Below are positions 31,766 through 40,170 of a DNA stretch of 64,000 bases, piece by piece (position 1 is the stretch's first letter; each line of letters begins with the position of its first letter). The stretch lies in NCBI GenBank assembly GCA_905215695.1, contig CAJMQN010000005.1, positions 1 through 64,000 of the forward strand. The letters run 5' to 3'. Origin of the DNA: an uncultured bacterium. GTDB lineage: Bacteria; Bacillota; Clostridia; Christensenellales; HGM11417. Made by a program: the position numbers and the translations under genes. The notes under the pieces are model-generated. The model saw only the letters and a list, made by a program, of their open reading frames with translations. It did not search any database and was not told the DNA's origin.

Positions 31766-33853
31766 TTACACCGAAAAGAGAAGCTTTCCGTAGGTGGGGA
31801 AGGGCCAATACTTTTCCGCGGTGAGCGTTTCGAGCTCGTCCGCGACCGCGCGAACCTCGTTCATGGCGGGAATGACTTTCTCATGGAAGTGCTGTGCCTT
31901 GGCGAGCTCGCCCGCGCATTCCTTCGCGCCTAAAAGGATTTCTTCCAGCCGCTCGGTATTTTCGTACAGCACCGACGCGAGCGCGGAGAGCTTTTTGACC
32001 TGGCTGGTCTCCGGTTCTGCCGCAGTGTCGGGGGAAAGATTCTTTTTCAAAAGCGCGCCTTCGGCGAGTTCCTTCGTGTATGCGGTCACCGCGGGGAGAA
32101 TATCCCGCTTGACCATTTCGAGCATGGTCAGCGCCTCAATGTTGACAATTTTATTGTAGTTGTCGAGGAGAATCTCGTACCTTGCGTGCAGTTCCTCGTT
32201 GGAATAGACATTGAATTTTTCGAACAGCCGGACATTTTTGTCAAGAAGAAGATAGGGCAGGGCGTCGGCGGTGGATTTGAGATTCAAAAGCCCTCTCTTT
32301 TCCGCCTCACGCACCCATGCGTCCTCATAGCCGTTGCCGTTGAAAATGATGCGTTTGTGCTCGCGGATTGTGGTCTTGATGAGCTCGTTTAAGGTCTTTT
32401 CGAAGTCCTTGGATTTTTCGAGCGCATCGGCGAACTGTGAGAGTTCCTCTGCGACGATGGTATTCAAAAACGTATTGGGACCGGCGGTGGAGAAGGTGGA
32501 GCCAAGCATGCGGAACTCAAATTTGTTGCCTGTAAAGGCGAACGGAGAGGTTCTGTTTCGGTCTGTCGTGTCCCGCGCGAAGGAGGGGAGGAAGTCCACG
32601 CCGATCCGCATGACGGTCTTTTGCTTTTTGTCGTAGGTATTGCCCTTTTCGATGGACTCGAGGATTTCGGTCAGCTCGTCGCCGAGGAAGATAGAGACAA
32701 TCGCGGGGGGCGCCTCATTCGCGCCGAGGCGGTGGTCGTTGCCCGCGCTCGCGACGCAAACGCGCAAAAGGTCTTGATATTCGTCAACGCCCTTGATGAC
32801 CGCGCACAAAAAGAGCAGGAACTGCGCGTTTTCCTCCGGGCTCTGCCCGGGCTCGAGAAGGTTTGCGCCTTCTTTTGTGGAGATGGACCAGTTGTTGTGT
32901 TTCCCGCTCCCGTTGATACCCGCGAAGGGCTTTTCGTGCAGGAGACAGGCAAGACCGTGCTTGGCGGCGAGCTTCTTCATAATCTCCATCGTGAGCTGGT
33001 TGTGGTCGGTGGCGATGTTCGTCGTCGTGAAGATGGGGGCGAGCTCGTGCTGTGCCGGCGCAACCTCGTTGTGCTTGGTCTTGGCGAGAATGCCGAGTTT
33101 CCAAAGCTCGGTGTCAAGCTCCTTCATGTACGCGGAGACGCGGGGCTTGATGGTGCCGAAATAGTGGTCCTCAAGTTCCTGACCCTTGGGCGGCTTTGCG
33201 CCGAAGAGAGTGCGTCCCGTGAAAATGAGGTCCTTGCGCATGTCGTAGTACTTCTTATCGACGAGAAAGTACTCCTGTTCCGGTCCGACGGTGGTCGTCA
33301 CCTCGGAGGTTTCGTCCCCGAAGAGGCGCAGAATCCGTTTCGCCTGCTCGCTGACCGCGTGCATGGAGCGGAGAAGAGGGGTTTTTTTGTCAAGCGCTTC
33401 CCCGCCGTAGGAGCAAAACGCCGTGGGAATGCAGAGCGTGTCGTCCTTGATAAAGGCGTAAGAAGTCGGGTCCCAGTTGGTGTAGCCCCGCGCTTCGAAA
33501 GTGGAGCGCAGACCGCCGGAGGGAAAGGAGGAGGCGTCGGGTTCGCCCTTGATGAGCTCTTTGCCCGAGAATTCCATAATAATAGAGCCGTCCTTGGTGG
33601 GGGAGATGAAGCTATCGTGCTTCTCGGCGGTAATGCCGGTCATCGGCTGGAACCAATGCGTGAAGTGCGTCGCTCCCTTCTCAATCGCCCAGTCCTTCAT
33701 GGTGTTGGCGACGACGTTCGCGACCTTTAGGGAAAGGGGGCGGTTTTCCTCAACGGACTTCTTGAGTTCCCTGTAGGTGTCCTTCGGGAGCCGTTCTCTC
33801 ATTACTGAATCATTGAAGACAAGGCTTCCGAAGATGTCAGAAATGCTGCGCAT
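31766..33853 (-). CDS. glnN: Glutamine synthetase type III
   Basis: The start at 33853 (ribosome site AGAAGGAGAA) gives 695 residues, typical for the large GSIII family found in Bacteroides, cyanobacteria and Clostridia. Characteristic stretches: THWFQPMTGITAEKHDSF near the N-terminus, VGPEQEYFLVDKKYY (metal-binding glutamates), APAQHELAP, GINGSGKHNNWS and RTSPFAFTGNKFEFR. It makes glutamine from glutamate, ammonia and ATP. It has its own strong promoter (33942-33971) and a leader containing a hexaloop hairpin. It is cotranscribed, at least conditionally, with amt. Confidence 0.95.
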   Translation of the reverse strand: MRSISDIFGSLVFNDSVMRERLPKDTYRELKKSVEENRPLSLKVANVVANTMKDWAIEKGATHFTHWFQPMTGITAEKHDSFISPTKDGSIIMEFSGKELIKGEPDASSFPSGGLRSTFEARGYTNWDPTSYAFIKDDTLCIPTAFCSYGGEALDKKTPLLRSMHAVSEQAKRILRLFGDETSEVTTTVGPEQEYFLVDKKYYDMRKDLIFTGRTLFGAKPPKGQELEDHYFGTIKPRVSAYMKELDTELWKLGILAKTKHNEVAPAQHELAPIFTTTNIATDHNQLTMEIMKKLAAKHGLACLLHEKPFAGINGSGKHNNWSISTKEGANLLEPGQSPEENAQFLLFLCAVIKGVDEYQDLLRVCVASAGNDHRLGANEAPPAIVSIFLGDELTEILESIEKGNTYDKKQKTVMRIGVDFLPSFARDTTDRNRTSPFAFTGNKFEFRMLGSTFSTAGPNTFLNTIVAEELSQFADALEKSKDFEKTLNELIKTTIREHKRIIFNGNGYEDAWVREAEKRGLLNLKSTADALPYLLLDKNVRLFEKFNVYSNEELHARYEILLDNYNKIVNIEALTMLEMVKRDILPAVTAYTKELAEGALLKKNLSPDTAAEPETSQVKKLSALASVLYENTERLEEILLGAKECAGELAKAQHFHEKVIPAMNEVRAVADELETLTAEKYWPFPTYGKLLFSV

Positions 33854-33880
33854 ATGAATTCTCCTTCTTAAAAATCTCCG

Positions 33881-33928
33881 ATATGCAAAAGGTGCCGTAG
33901 GTCCCATAACCTACAGCACCTTTGCTGT
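33881..33928 (-). promoter_or_regulatory. glnN leader: AAAGGT hexaloop and alternative hairpin
   Basis: Read leftward: ACAGC-AAAGGT-GCTGT (plus 33928-33913) forms a five-pair stem with a six-base loop (A1, G4). Loop plus 3' strand are also the 5' arm of a longer hairpin (plus 33887-33902 with 33909-33923) ending in ACCTTTTGCATAT. The T-tract is short, so termination here would be weak. It begins about seven bases into the predicted transcript. Confidence 0.55.
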
Positions 33929-33941
33929 GTTTTATGGCTGT

Positions 33942-33971
33942 ATTATAAACCCGCAGCCCCTGCCTTGTCAA
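33942..33971 (-). promoter_or_regulatory. Promoter of glnN
   Basis: On the minus strand: TTGACA (33971-33966), 18 bases, TATAAT (33947-33942). Confidence 0.85.
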
Positions 33972-34023
33972 CTATTTTTTTTCAATTTCCGCAATTTTTT
34001 TCGCGCAAACGGCTTCCCGTACT

Positions 34024-34044
34024 GATATAAGTAATGCTTATATC
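34024..34044. promoter_or_regulatory. Palindrome between divergent nitrogen promoters
   Basis: GATATAAG, five bases, CTTATATC: a perfect eight-base inverted repeat between the glnN and glt promoters, about 40 bases before the glt -35 box. Followed by TTTTT. It could be an operator for a regulator of both units, or a short transcript terminator. Confidence 0.4.
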
Positions 34045-34082
34045 TTTTTGGAAAGATAGAATAAAAAAAATTTGCAAAACCG

Positions 34083-34111
34083 TTGACAAGCGGAGCGTTC
34101 GCGTTTATAAT
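34083..34111 (+). promoter_or_regulatory. Promoter of the glt operon
   Basis: TTGACA (34083-34088), 17 bases, TATAAT (34106-34111); a full-consensus promoter for the long nitrogen operon. Transcription should start near 34118. Confidence 0.9.
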
Positions 34112-34117
34112 GGGAAA

Positions 34118-34195
34118 CAGTGAACAAAGGCGTTCACCAAAGGAAAGCAGGGCTTTTTTTCGGTCTGCGTCTTTGGTGGGCGTCTTTCTTTTTTT
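34118..34195 (+). promoter_or_regulatory. glt leader: AAAGGC hexaloop hairpin and terminator
   Basis: GTGAAC-AAAGGC-GTTCAC (34120-34137) is a six-pair stem with a six-base loop having A1 and G4. The loop and its 3' strand start the 17-base arm AAAGGCGTTCACCAAAG (34126-34142), which pairs with CTTTGGTGGGCGTCTTT (34171-34187, a few G-U pairs), followed by CTTTTTTT. The two structures cannot coexist, so stabilising the small hairpin would prevent termination. An ANTAR protein, the family known to bind A1/G4 hexaloops, is encoded in this operon (40171). Confidence 0.75.
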
Positions 34196-34215
34196 AAGAG
34201 AAAGGAGAAAGAATC

Positions 34216-35319
34216 ATGTTAAAGGAAGGTCAAGTCCGCATTCCCTCCGGCTGCGCCGTCTCGGGCGTCTTTTCACGGTCGGGAGAGGGAATCAGCGGAA
34301 GCGAAATCATCCGTTCCATCTCTGTCATGCACGATCGGTCAAACGGGCTCGGGGGCGGTTTCGCCGGCTACGGAATTTATTCGCAGTACAGGGAACTGTA
34401 TGCGTTCCACGTGTTCTATGCGGGGAACGGAGCAAAGGAAGCCTGCGAAAAATTCCTCGACCGTCACTTTGACGTCGTCAATCTCTCCCGCATTCCCACC
34501 CGCAAGACGCCCAAGATCACCGACGAGCCTCTCATCTGGAGATATTTCGTCAGACCCCTGCCCACCAAACTCGCCGACAGTCAGCTCGACGAGAGAGAAT
34601 TTGTCGTTCGGTGCGTTTTCAAAATCAACACTTCCATAGAGGGTGCCTACGTCTTTTCGAGCGGGAAAAACATGGGCGTATTCAAGGCTGTAGGATACCC
34701 TGAAGACGTCGGGGAATTCTATCGACTGGAAGAATACGAGGGATATTGCTGGACGGCACACGGTAGATACCCGACCAATACGCCGGGTTGGTGGGGCGGC
34801 GCGCACCCCTTTGCGCTGCTTGACTGTTCCGTCGTGCACAACGGCGAAATCTCGAGCTATGATGCAAACCGCCGCTATATCGAGATGTTTGGCTACCACT
34901 GCTCACTTCTGACCGATACCGAGGTCATTACATATATATTGGACTACCTGACGCGCAGGGAGGGGCTTGCCCTCGAGGAGACGGCGAGCGTGATTGCGCC
35001 CCCCTTCTGGTCCGAAATCGAAAGGCGGGAGCCCAATGAGCGCGCGCGACTCACCTGGCTCCGGCGCGCGTATCCGAGTCTCCTTATCACGGGTCCCTTT
35101 TCCATTCTCTACGGCTTTGACGGGGGAATGATGGCGCTCAACGACCGCTCCAAACTGCGTTCCATGGTCGTTGCGGAAAGGGGAGACAGGGTGTACGTCG
35201 CGAGCGAGGAGTGCGCAATCCGCGCAGTCGCGCCCGAACTCGACAGCATTCGCGCCCCGCGGGGCGGCGAACCCGTCGTGTTCCGCCTGAACGAGGAGGG
35301 AAGAAGAAGATGTCTGTAA
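34216..35319 (+). CDS. Glutamate synthase, amidotransferase subunit (split GltB)
   Basis: A 367-residue class II glutamine amidotransferase, corresponding to the N-terminal domain of GltB. The nucleophilic cysteine is probably Cys13 in PSGCAVSGVFSRSGEG; other glutaminase features include AHGRYPTNTPGWWGGAHPF and VVHNGEISSYDANRRYIE. It releases ammonia from glutamine for transfer to 2-oxoglutarate by the next gene product. The chain begins with about 12 residues before the cysteine, which would need removal. It is the first gene of the operon and overlaps the next by 10 bases. Splitting of GltB into three genes is the archaeal-type arrangement also found in Clostridia. Confidence 0.9.
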   Translation: MLKEGQVRIPSGCAVSGVFSRSGEGISGSEIIRSISVMHDRSNGLGGGFAGYGIYSQYRELYAFHVFYAGNGAKEACEKFLDRHFDVVNLSRIPTRKTPKITDEPLIWRYFVRPLPTKLADSQLDEREFVVRCVFKINTSIEGAYVFSSGKNMGVFKAVGYPEDVGEFYRLEEYEGYCWTAHGRYPTNTPGWWGGAHPFALLDCSVVHNGEISSYDANRRYIEMFGYHCSLLTDTEVITYILDYLTRREGLALEETASVIAPPFWSEIERREPNERARLTWLRRAYPSLLITGPFSILYGFDGGMMALNDRSKLRSMVVAERGDRVYVASEECAIRAVAPELDSIRAPRGGEPVVFRLNEEGRRRCL

Positions 35320-36815
35320 ACTACTTCTATCCGCCCTTTGAAATTCTGCGAGACCCCGTCCGTTGTACGAGCTGCCGGCTGTGCGAGAGGGAATGTGCCA
35401 ATGAGGTACATCGCTTTGACACAACGCAGGGCAGAATGACCGCGGATGAGTCCAAGTGTGTGAACTGCCAACGCTGTGTGGCGACCTGCCCTGCGCGCGC
35501 CCTCAAGGTGCGCGAGACGGATAACCGGCTCCGTGAGGATGTCAACTGGAGCGCCCGGACGATGACGGAGATCTACCGACAGGCGGCAAGCGGGGGTGTT
35601 CTGCTCTCTTCGATGGGCAATCCGAAGCCCTTTCCCGTCTATTGGGATAAGATTGTTATCAACGCGTCTCAGGTCACGAACCCTTCTATCGACCCCCTGC
35701 GGGAACCCATGGAGACAAAGGTCTTTTTGGGGGGCAAATCCGACCGTCCCCGGCGCGGGGCGGACGGCAAACTGATTCCCGACCACAAGCCCTGTCTCGA
35801 GCTTTCGACGCCTATCCTGTTTTCGGCGATGAGTTACGGCTCGATCAGCTATAACGCGCACGCGAGTCTCGCCCGCGCCGCCTCTGCACTCGGTATTTAT
35901 TTCAACACGGGAGAGGGCGGTCTGCATGAGGACTTCTACCGTTACGGCGCCAACACCATCGTACAGGTGGCGTCCGGTCGGTTCGGCGTGCACAAGGATT
36001 ACCTCTCGGCGGGCGCCGCCATCGAAATCAAGATGGGACAGGGCGCAAAGCCGGGAATCGGCGGACATCTTCCCGGCGCGAAGATTGTCGGAGAGGTCTC
36101 CAAGACCCGCATGATTCCCGAGGGAACGGACGCAATCAGTCCCGCGCCTCACCACGACATCTACTCCATTGAGGACCTTCGGCAGCTCGTCTATTCCCTG
36201 AAGGAGGCGACGAACTACGAAAAGCCTGTTATCGTCAAGATTGCGGCGGTGCACAACATCGCGGCGATTGCGAGCGGAATCGCACGAAGCGGTGCAGACG
36301 TCATCGCGATAGACGGTTTTCGGGGCGGAACAGGCGCGGCGCCAACCCGTATTCGGGACAATGTGGGCATTCCCGTCGAGCTCGCGCTCGCGAGCGTGGA
36401 CCGCAGGCTGCGGGAGGAGGGAATCCGCGGTGAGGTTTCCCTCGTCGTGGGCGGCAGTATCCGCTCCAGCGCGGACGTTGTCAAGGCAATCGCCCTCGGT
36501 GCGGACGCGGTGTATATCGCAACGGGCGCGCTGCTTGCACTCGGGTGTCATCTCTGCCGGAGCTGTCACGCGGGCAAGTGCAACTGGGGCATTGCGACGC
36601 AGCGCCCTGAGCTCGTGAAGCGCTTAAATCCCGAGGAGGGAGCCGCGCGGCTTGAGAACCTTGTGACCGCCTGGACGCACGAAATCAAGGAGATGATGGG
36701 CGGAATGGGAATCAACTCTGTGGAGGCGCTCTGCGGCAACCGGCTCATGCTCCGCGGCGTCGGACTGAACGAAAAGGAGCTGGAAATCCTCGGCATCAAA
36801 CACGCCGGAGAATAG
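35310..36815 (+). CDS. Glutamate synthase, FMN-binding central subunit with ferredoxin domain
   Basis: Start at ATG 35310 (ribosome site GAGGAGGG), 501 residues. Residues about 15-70 form a 2x[4Fe-4S] ferredoxin domain (CTSCRLCERECANE and CVNCQRCVATCPA). The rest is the glutamate synthase FMN domain: FSAMSYGSISYNAH, GEGGLHEDFYRYG, KPGIGGHLPG, and GADVIAIDGFRGGTGAAPT, with cysteines CHLCRSCHAGKC for an iron-sulphur cluster. It uses electrons, probably from ferredoxin or a partner, to convert 2-oxoglutarate and ammonia into glutamate. Overlaps the amidotransferase gene, and the third GltB domain is encoded at 38181. Confidence 0.93.
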   Translation: MSVNYFYPPFEILRDPVRCTSCRLCERECANEVHRFDTTQGRMTADESKCVNCQRCVATCPARALKVRETDNRLREDVNWSARTMTEIYRQAASGGVLLSSMGNPKPFPVYWDKIVINASQVTNPSIDPLREPMETKVFLGGKSDRPRRGADGKLIPDHKPCLELSTPILFSAMSYGSISYNAHASLARAASALGIYFNTGEGGLHEDFYRYGANTIVQVASGRFGVHKDYLSAGAAIEIKMGQGAKPGIGGHLPGAKIVGEVSKTRMIPEGTDAISPAPHHDIYSIEDLRQLVYSLKEATNYEKPVIVKIAAVHNIAAIASGIARSGADVIAIDGFRGGTGAAPTRIRDNVGIPVELALASVDRRLREEGIRGEVSLVVGGSIRSSADVVKAIALGADAVYIATGALLALGCHLCRSCHAGKCNWGIATQRPELVKRLNPEEGAARLENLVTAWTHEIKEMMGGMGINSVEALCGNRLMLRGVGLNEKELEILGIKHAGE

Positions 36816-36870
36816 AAAGAAACGCGGTTTTCCGCGATTTCGATACAAAAGTACCGTGAAGGAGAAAGCA

Positions 36871-38145
36871 ATGTTAACTGCAATCGTAGGAATCAACTGG
36901 GGAGACGAGGGAAAGGGACGCATGGTCGATCTGCTCTCGTCCGACTACGACGTCGTCGTGCGTTATCAGGGCGGAAACAACGCCGGGCACACCGTCATCA
37001 ACCATCTGGGGAAATTTATTCTCAATCTTCTGCCCTCCGGGATTCTTCGGGAGGATGTGGTCAACGTGATGGGCAACGGCATGGTGGTGGACCTCGCGCA
37101 CCTGTGCGGCGAGATGGGGAGACTTACGGCTGCGGGAATCAAGATTACGCCCGCAAACCTCAAAATCAGCAACCGTGCGACGGTTTGCCTGCCCTATCAC
37201 GTTTCGCAGGACTGTCTCGAGGAGGAACGGCTCGCCGACGCGAAATACGGTTCCACCCGCCGCGGCATCGCGCCCGTGTACGGAGACAAATATCTGAAAA
37301 AGGTGTTCCGTATGGGGGATCTCTTCGACAAGGACGCGACCTATGAGCGGCTGAAAGGAATCGTCGCCTGGAAAAATCTTCTCATTGAAAAGGGTTACGG
37401 CGCGAAGGCAATCGATGCCGACGAGATGATGGACTGGATGTATTCGCACTTCGAGACCCTCAAGGACTATGTGTGCGACGCGGGGCTGTACCTGAATCAG
37501 GCGGTTGCGGAAGACAAGAACGTCATGTTTGAGGCGCAGCTCGGCGCGCTTCGGGACATCGATTTCGGAATCAATCCCTACACGAGTTCCTCCTCGACCA
37601 TCGCCGCGTATGCGCCCATCGGTGCGGGGATTCCCAATCATAAACTTGACCATGTGGTGGGCATCATGAAGGCGTATTCGACCTGCGTGGGCGAGGGACC
37701 TTTTACCTGCGAGATGTTCGGGAAAGAAGCGGAAGAACTGCGTGCGGCGGGCGGAGAATACGGCGCGGCGACCGGACGCCCCCGCAGAGTGGGCGGATTC
37801 GACGTGGTTGCATCCCGCTACGGCGTGCGTATGCAGGGCGCGGAGGAGCTGGCGCTGACCAAGCTCGACGTGCTCTCCTATTTGGACCGCATTCCGATCT
37901 GCGTCGCTTACGACGTGGACGGGACGATTGTCAAGGAATTTCCCTTTGGGGAAAAACTCAACCGCGCGAAGCCTGTCATCGAGTACATGGACGGCTGGAA
38001 GTGCGATATTTCAAGATGCAGAAAGGAGAGCGATCTTCCCGAGGCGGCGCGTGCGTATGTGCAGTACCTTCAGTGTGCGGTCGGGTGCAAGATTCGCTAT
38101 GTCTCCGTTGGCGCGGACCGCGACGAATACGTGACTCTGCGCTGA
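36871..38145 (+). CDS. purA: Adenylosuccinate synthetase
   Basis: ATG 36871 (ribosome site GAAGGAG) gives 424 residues. GTP-binding and catalytic motifs: GINWGDEGKGRMVD (about 7-20; the usual GDEGKGK has Arg in place of the second Lys), NNAGHTV with the catalytic His, STRRGIAPVYGDK and the later VGEGPFTCE and RPRRVGGFD. It links IMP and aspartate in AMP synthesis. Its place between glutamate synthase genes is unusual. A small hairpin (around 36829-36850) lies in the gap before it but lacks a long T-tract, so readthrough is expected. Confidence 0.93.
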   Translation: MLTAIVGINWGDEGKGRMVDLLSSDYDVVVRYQGGNNAGHTVINHLGKFILNLLPSGILREDVVNVMGNGMVVDLAHLCGEMGRLTAAGIKITPANLKISNRATVCLPYHVSQDCLEEERLADAKYGSTRRGIAPVYGDKYLKKVFRMGDLFDKDATYERLKGIVAWKNLLIEKGYGAKAIDADEMMDWMYSHFETLKDYVCDAGLYLNQAVAEDKNVMFEAQLGALRDIDFGINPYTSSSSTIAAYAPIGAGIPNHKLDHVVGIMKAYSTCVGEGPFTCEMFGKEAEELRAAGGEYGAATGRPRRVGGFDVVASRYGVRMQGAEELALTKLDVLSYLDRIPICVAYDVDGTIVKEFPFGEKLNRAKPVIEYMDGWKCDISRCRKESDLPEAARAYVQYLQCAVGCKIRYVSVGADRDEYVTLR

Positions 38146-38180
38146 TACTTCCCGCCGGAGGCGGAAGGAAGGTGTTTGGA

Positions 38181-38897
38181 ATGAAAATCGACGCGAAGGA
38201 TATGCACTTCCGCGCGCTCAACGAGCAGGTGCGGGAGAGCAGGGACAGGAATATTGTCATTGAGAACTGCAACGGACAACGCTACCTCGGGAGCGGTTCC
38301 TCGGACAGAGAAATTTTTATCGAGGGTGTGCCGGGCAACGCGCTCGGGGCGTACCTCGACGGGTCCCGGATTCGAGTGCACGGCAACGCGCAGGACGCGA
38401 CCGGGGACACGATGAACGCCGGCGAAATCGTCATCGACGGGGACAGCGGAGACGCGACGGGCTATGCCATGCGGGGCGGACGCATCTTCGTTCGCGGAAA
38501 CGCGGGCTACCGCGCGGGCATTCATATGAAGTCCTATAAGGACAGAGTTCCCGCCCTCGTCGTCGGCGGCAGAGCGGGTGACTTTTTGGGCGAATATCTC
38601 GCGGGCGGCGTCATCGTGGTGCTCGGCATCGGCGCCGAAGGTTCGGTTGCGGGAAATTTCTGCGGCACAGGCATGCACGGCGGCAAAATCTTTTTGCGCG
38701 GGACCGAACTTCCCGCGGAACTGCCTCCGCAGGTCAAAACGCGACCGGCAGCCCCGGCGGACCTCGCGGAAATCCGCCCTCTGCTTGCAGATTTTGTCCG
38801 CGCGTTCGGGCTTTCGGAATCGGATACGGAGGGGGATTTTCTCCTGCTTGAACCGGATTCGGACAACCCGTACCGGCAGATGTATGTGAACAATTAG
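38181..38897 (+). CDS. Glutamate synthase GXGXG-domain subunit
   Basis: ATG 38181 (ribosome site GAAGGAAGG) gives 238 residues. The right-handed beta-helix with repeated G-x-x-G turns (GSGSSDREIFIEGVPGNALG, RIRVHGNAQDATGDTM, EIVIDGDSGDATGYAMRGG, RIFVRGNAGYRAGIHM) is the C-terminal GltB3 domain, a structural part that holds the glutaminase and synthase domains together. The last 50 residues, with EIRPLLADFVRAFG, contact the other subunits in split enzymes. Together with 34216 and 35310 it completes the enzyme. Confidence 0.88.
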   Translation: MKIDAKDMHFRALNEQVRESRDRNIVIENCNGQRYLGSGSSDREIFIEGVPGNALGAYLDGSRIRVHGNAQDATGDTMNAGEIVIDGDSGDATGYAMRGGRIFVRGNAGYRAGIHMKSYKDRVPALVVGGRAGDFLGEYLAGGVIVVLGIGAEGSVAGNFCGTGMHGGKIFLRGTELPAELPPQVKTRPAAPADLAEIRPLLADFVRAFGLSESDTEGDFLLLEPDSDNPYRQMYVNN

Positions 38898-38907
38898 GAG
38901 GAAGGGT

Positions 38908-40155
38908 ATGTATTCGGAGAGAGAGGTGCTCACCTTCGTGGAGGAGAACGACGTCAAATTCGTCAAACTCACCTTCTGCGACCTGTTCGGCGGTCTCAAG
39001 AATATCAGCATATTGGCAGATCAGCTTCCGCGTGCGTTTTCGAACGGCTTCGGCATTGACGGCGGCGCGGCGTTCGGGCTTGCGGAGGAGGGGGATCTCT
39101 TTCTCGTTCCCGATCCCTCGACGCTTGTTGTGCTGCCCTGGCGCCCGCAGACGGGGCGGGTCGCCCGGCTGTTCTGCGGGGTGCGCCGCGCGGACGGAAC
39201 GCCCTTCGAGGGGGACGGCAGGGCGATTCTTCAAAAGACCTGCGCGCGCGCTGCGTCCGAGGGGCTTTGCTTCGGCGTCGGGAGCGAATGTGAATTCTAT
39301 CTCTTTGAGACTGACGAACGCGGGCTCCCCCAAAAGATTCCGCACGACTGCGCGGGTTATCTTGACCCTTCGCCCATGGATAAGGGCGAAAATGTCCGCA
39401 GAGACATCTGCCTGACGTTGGAACAGATGGGCGTTTCCCCCGTGTCTTCTCAGCACAAGCAGGGTCCCGGACAAAATGAAATCACCTTTGTCACAGCCGA
39501 TCCGTTGCGGGCGGCGGACAATTTTTTGACCTTCCGTTCGGTGGTCAAGGTTGTCTCCGCGCGCAGCGGACTCTTTGCGTCCTTCATGCCAAAGCCGTTG
39601 CCCGAAGCACCGGGAAGCGGACTTTCGGTGAACTTTACCCTTTCCAAAGAAGGCAAAAACCTCTTTGAAGAACCGGACAGGGCAGAGAACTTCTGTGTCG
39701 GAATCCTCGCGAGAATCCGAGAAATGACCCTCTTTCTGAATCCTACCGCGAACTCTTACCGACGTTTCGGGGGCACAGAGGCGCCCGCGGAACTCGGTTG
39801 GTCGGGCACGTCGCGGGCGCGGCTGGCGCGAATTCCGGGCAAAACCGACCCGGGAGGTGCGCGGGTTGAAATCCGTTCCCCGGACGCTGCCTGCAATCCC
39901 TATCTCGCTTTTGCGCTGTTGCTTGAGGCGGGACTCGAAGGAATGCGGGAGGGCGTTAAGGACTTTTCCGCGGAGGAGAGTCTGCCCGCAGGTCTCGGCG
40001 AGGCGGTTGCGCTTGCACGGGAAAGTGCATTCGTCCGGCGCGTGCTTCCCGAGGAGATTCTCAAGGGCTATTTCGCCGCGAAGGAGCGGGAATGGATGCG
40101 CTTCCGCGGTTCGGAAAAGAAGTTTGAAGACGAAATCTACTTTCGCGGACTGTAG
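38908..40155 (+). CDS. Glutamine synthetase-like protein lacking metal ligands
   Basis: A 415-residue type I GS homologue, shorter than the usual 440-470. Fold landmarks remain: KLTFCDLFGGLKN, VGSECEFYLF (two metal glutamates kept), RRFGGTEAPAELGWSG and RVEIRSPDAACNPYLAF. But two metal ligands appear changed: where active enzymes have HHEVxPGQxEI, this has QHKQGPGQNEI (Glu to Lys184, codon 39457-39459), and GSGMHxN is GSGLSVN (His to Ser240, codon 39625-39627). It is therefore likely a weak enzyme or a sensor. It directly precedes the ANTAR gene, and a true GS (glnN) lies nearby, so a glutamine-sensing role is my inference. Confidence 0.8.
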   Translation: MYSEREVLTFVEENDVKFVKLTFCDLFGGLKNISILADQLPRAFSNGFGIDGGAAFGLAEEGDLFLVPDPSTLVVLPWRPQTGRVARLFCGVRRADGTPFEGDGRAILQKTCARAASEGLCFGVGSECEFYLFETDERGLPQKIPHDCAGYLDPSPMDKGENVRRDICLTLEQMGVSPVSSQHKQGPGQNEITFVTADPLRAADNFLTFRSVVKVVSARSGLFASFMPKPLPEAPGSGLSVNFTLSKEGKNLFEEPDRAENFCVGILARIREMTLFLNPTANSYRRFGGTEAPAELGWSGTSRARLARIPGKTDPGGARVEIRSPDAACNPYLAFALLLEAGLEGMREGVKDFSAEESLPAGLGEAVALARESAFVRRVLPEEILKGYFAAKEREWMRFRGSEKKFEDEIYFRGL

Positions 40156-40170
40156 GACGGGGGCGGGAGA

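Noticed and set aside
33881..33941. Glutamine riboswitch (glnA motif) in the glnN leader
   Set aside because: The leader is a single long hairpin with a hexaloop alternative and lacks the conserved three-way junction bases of that riboswitch.
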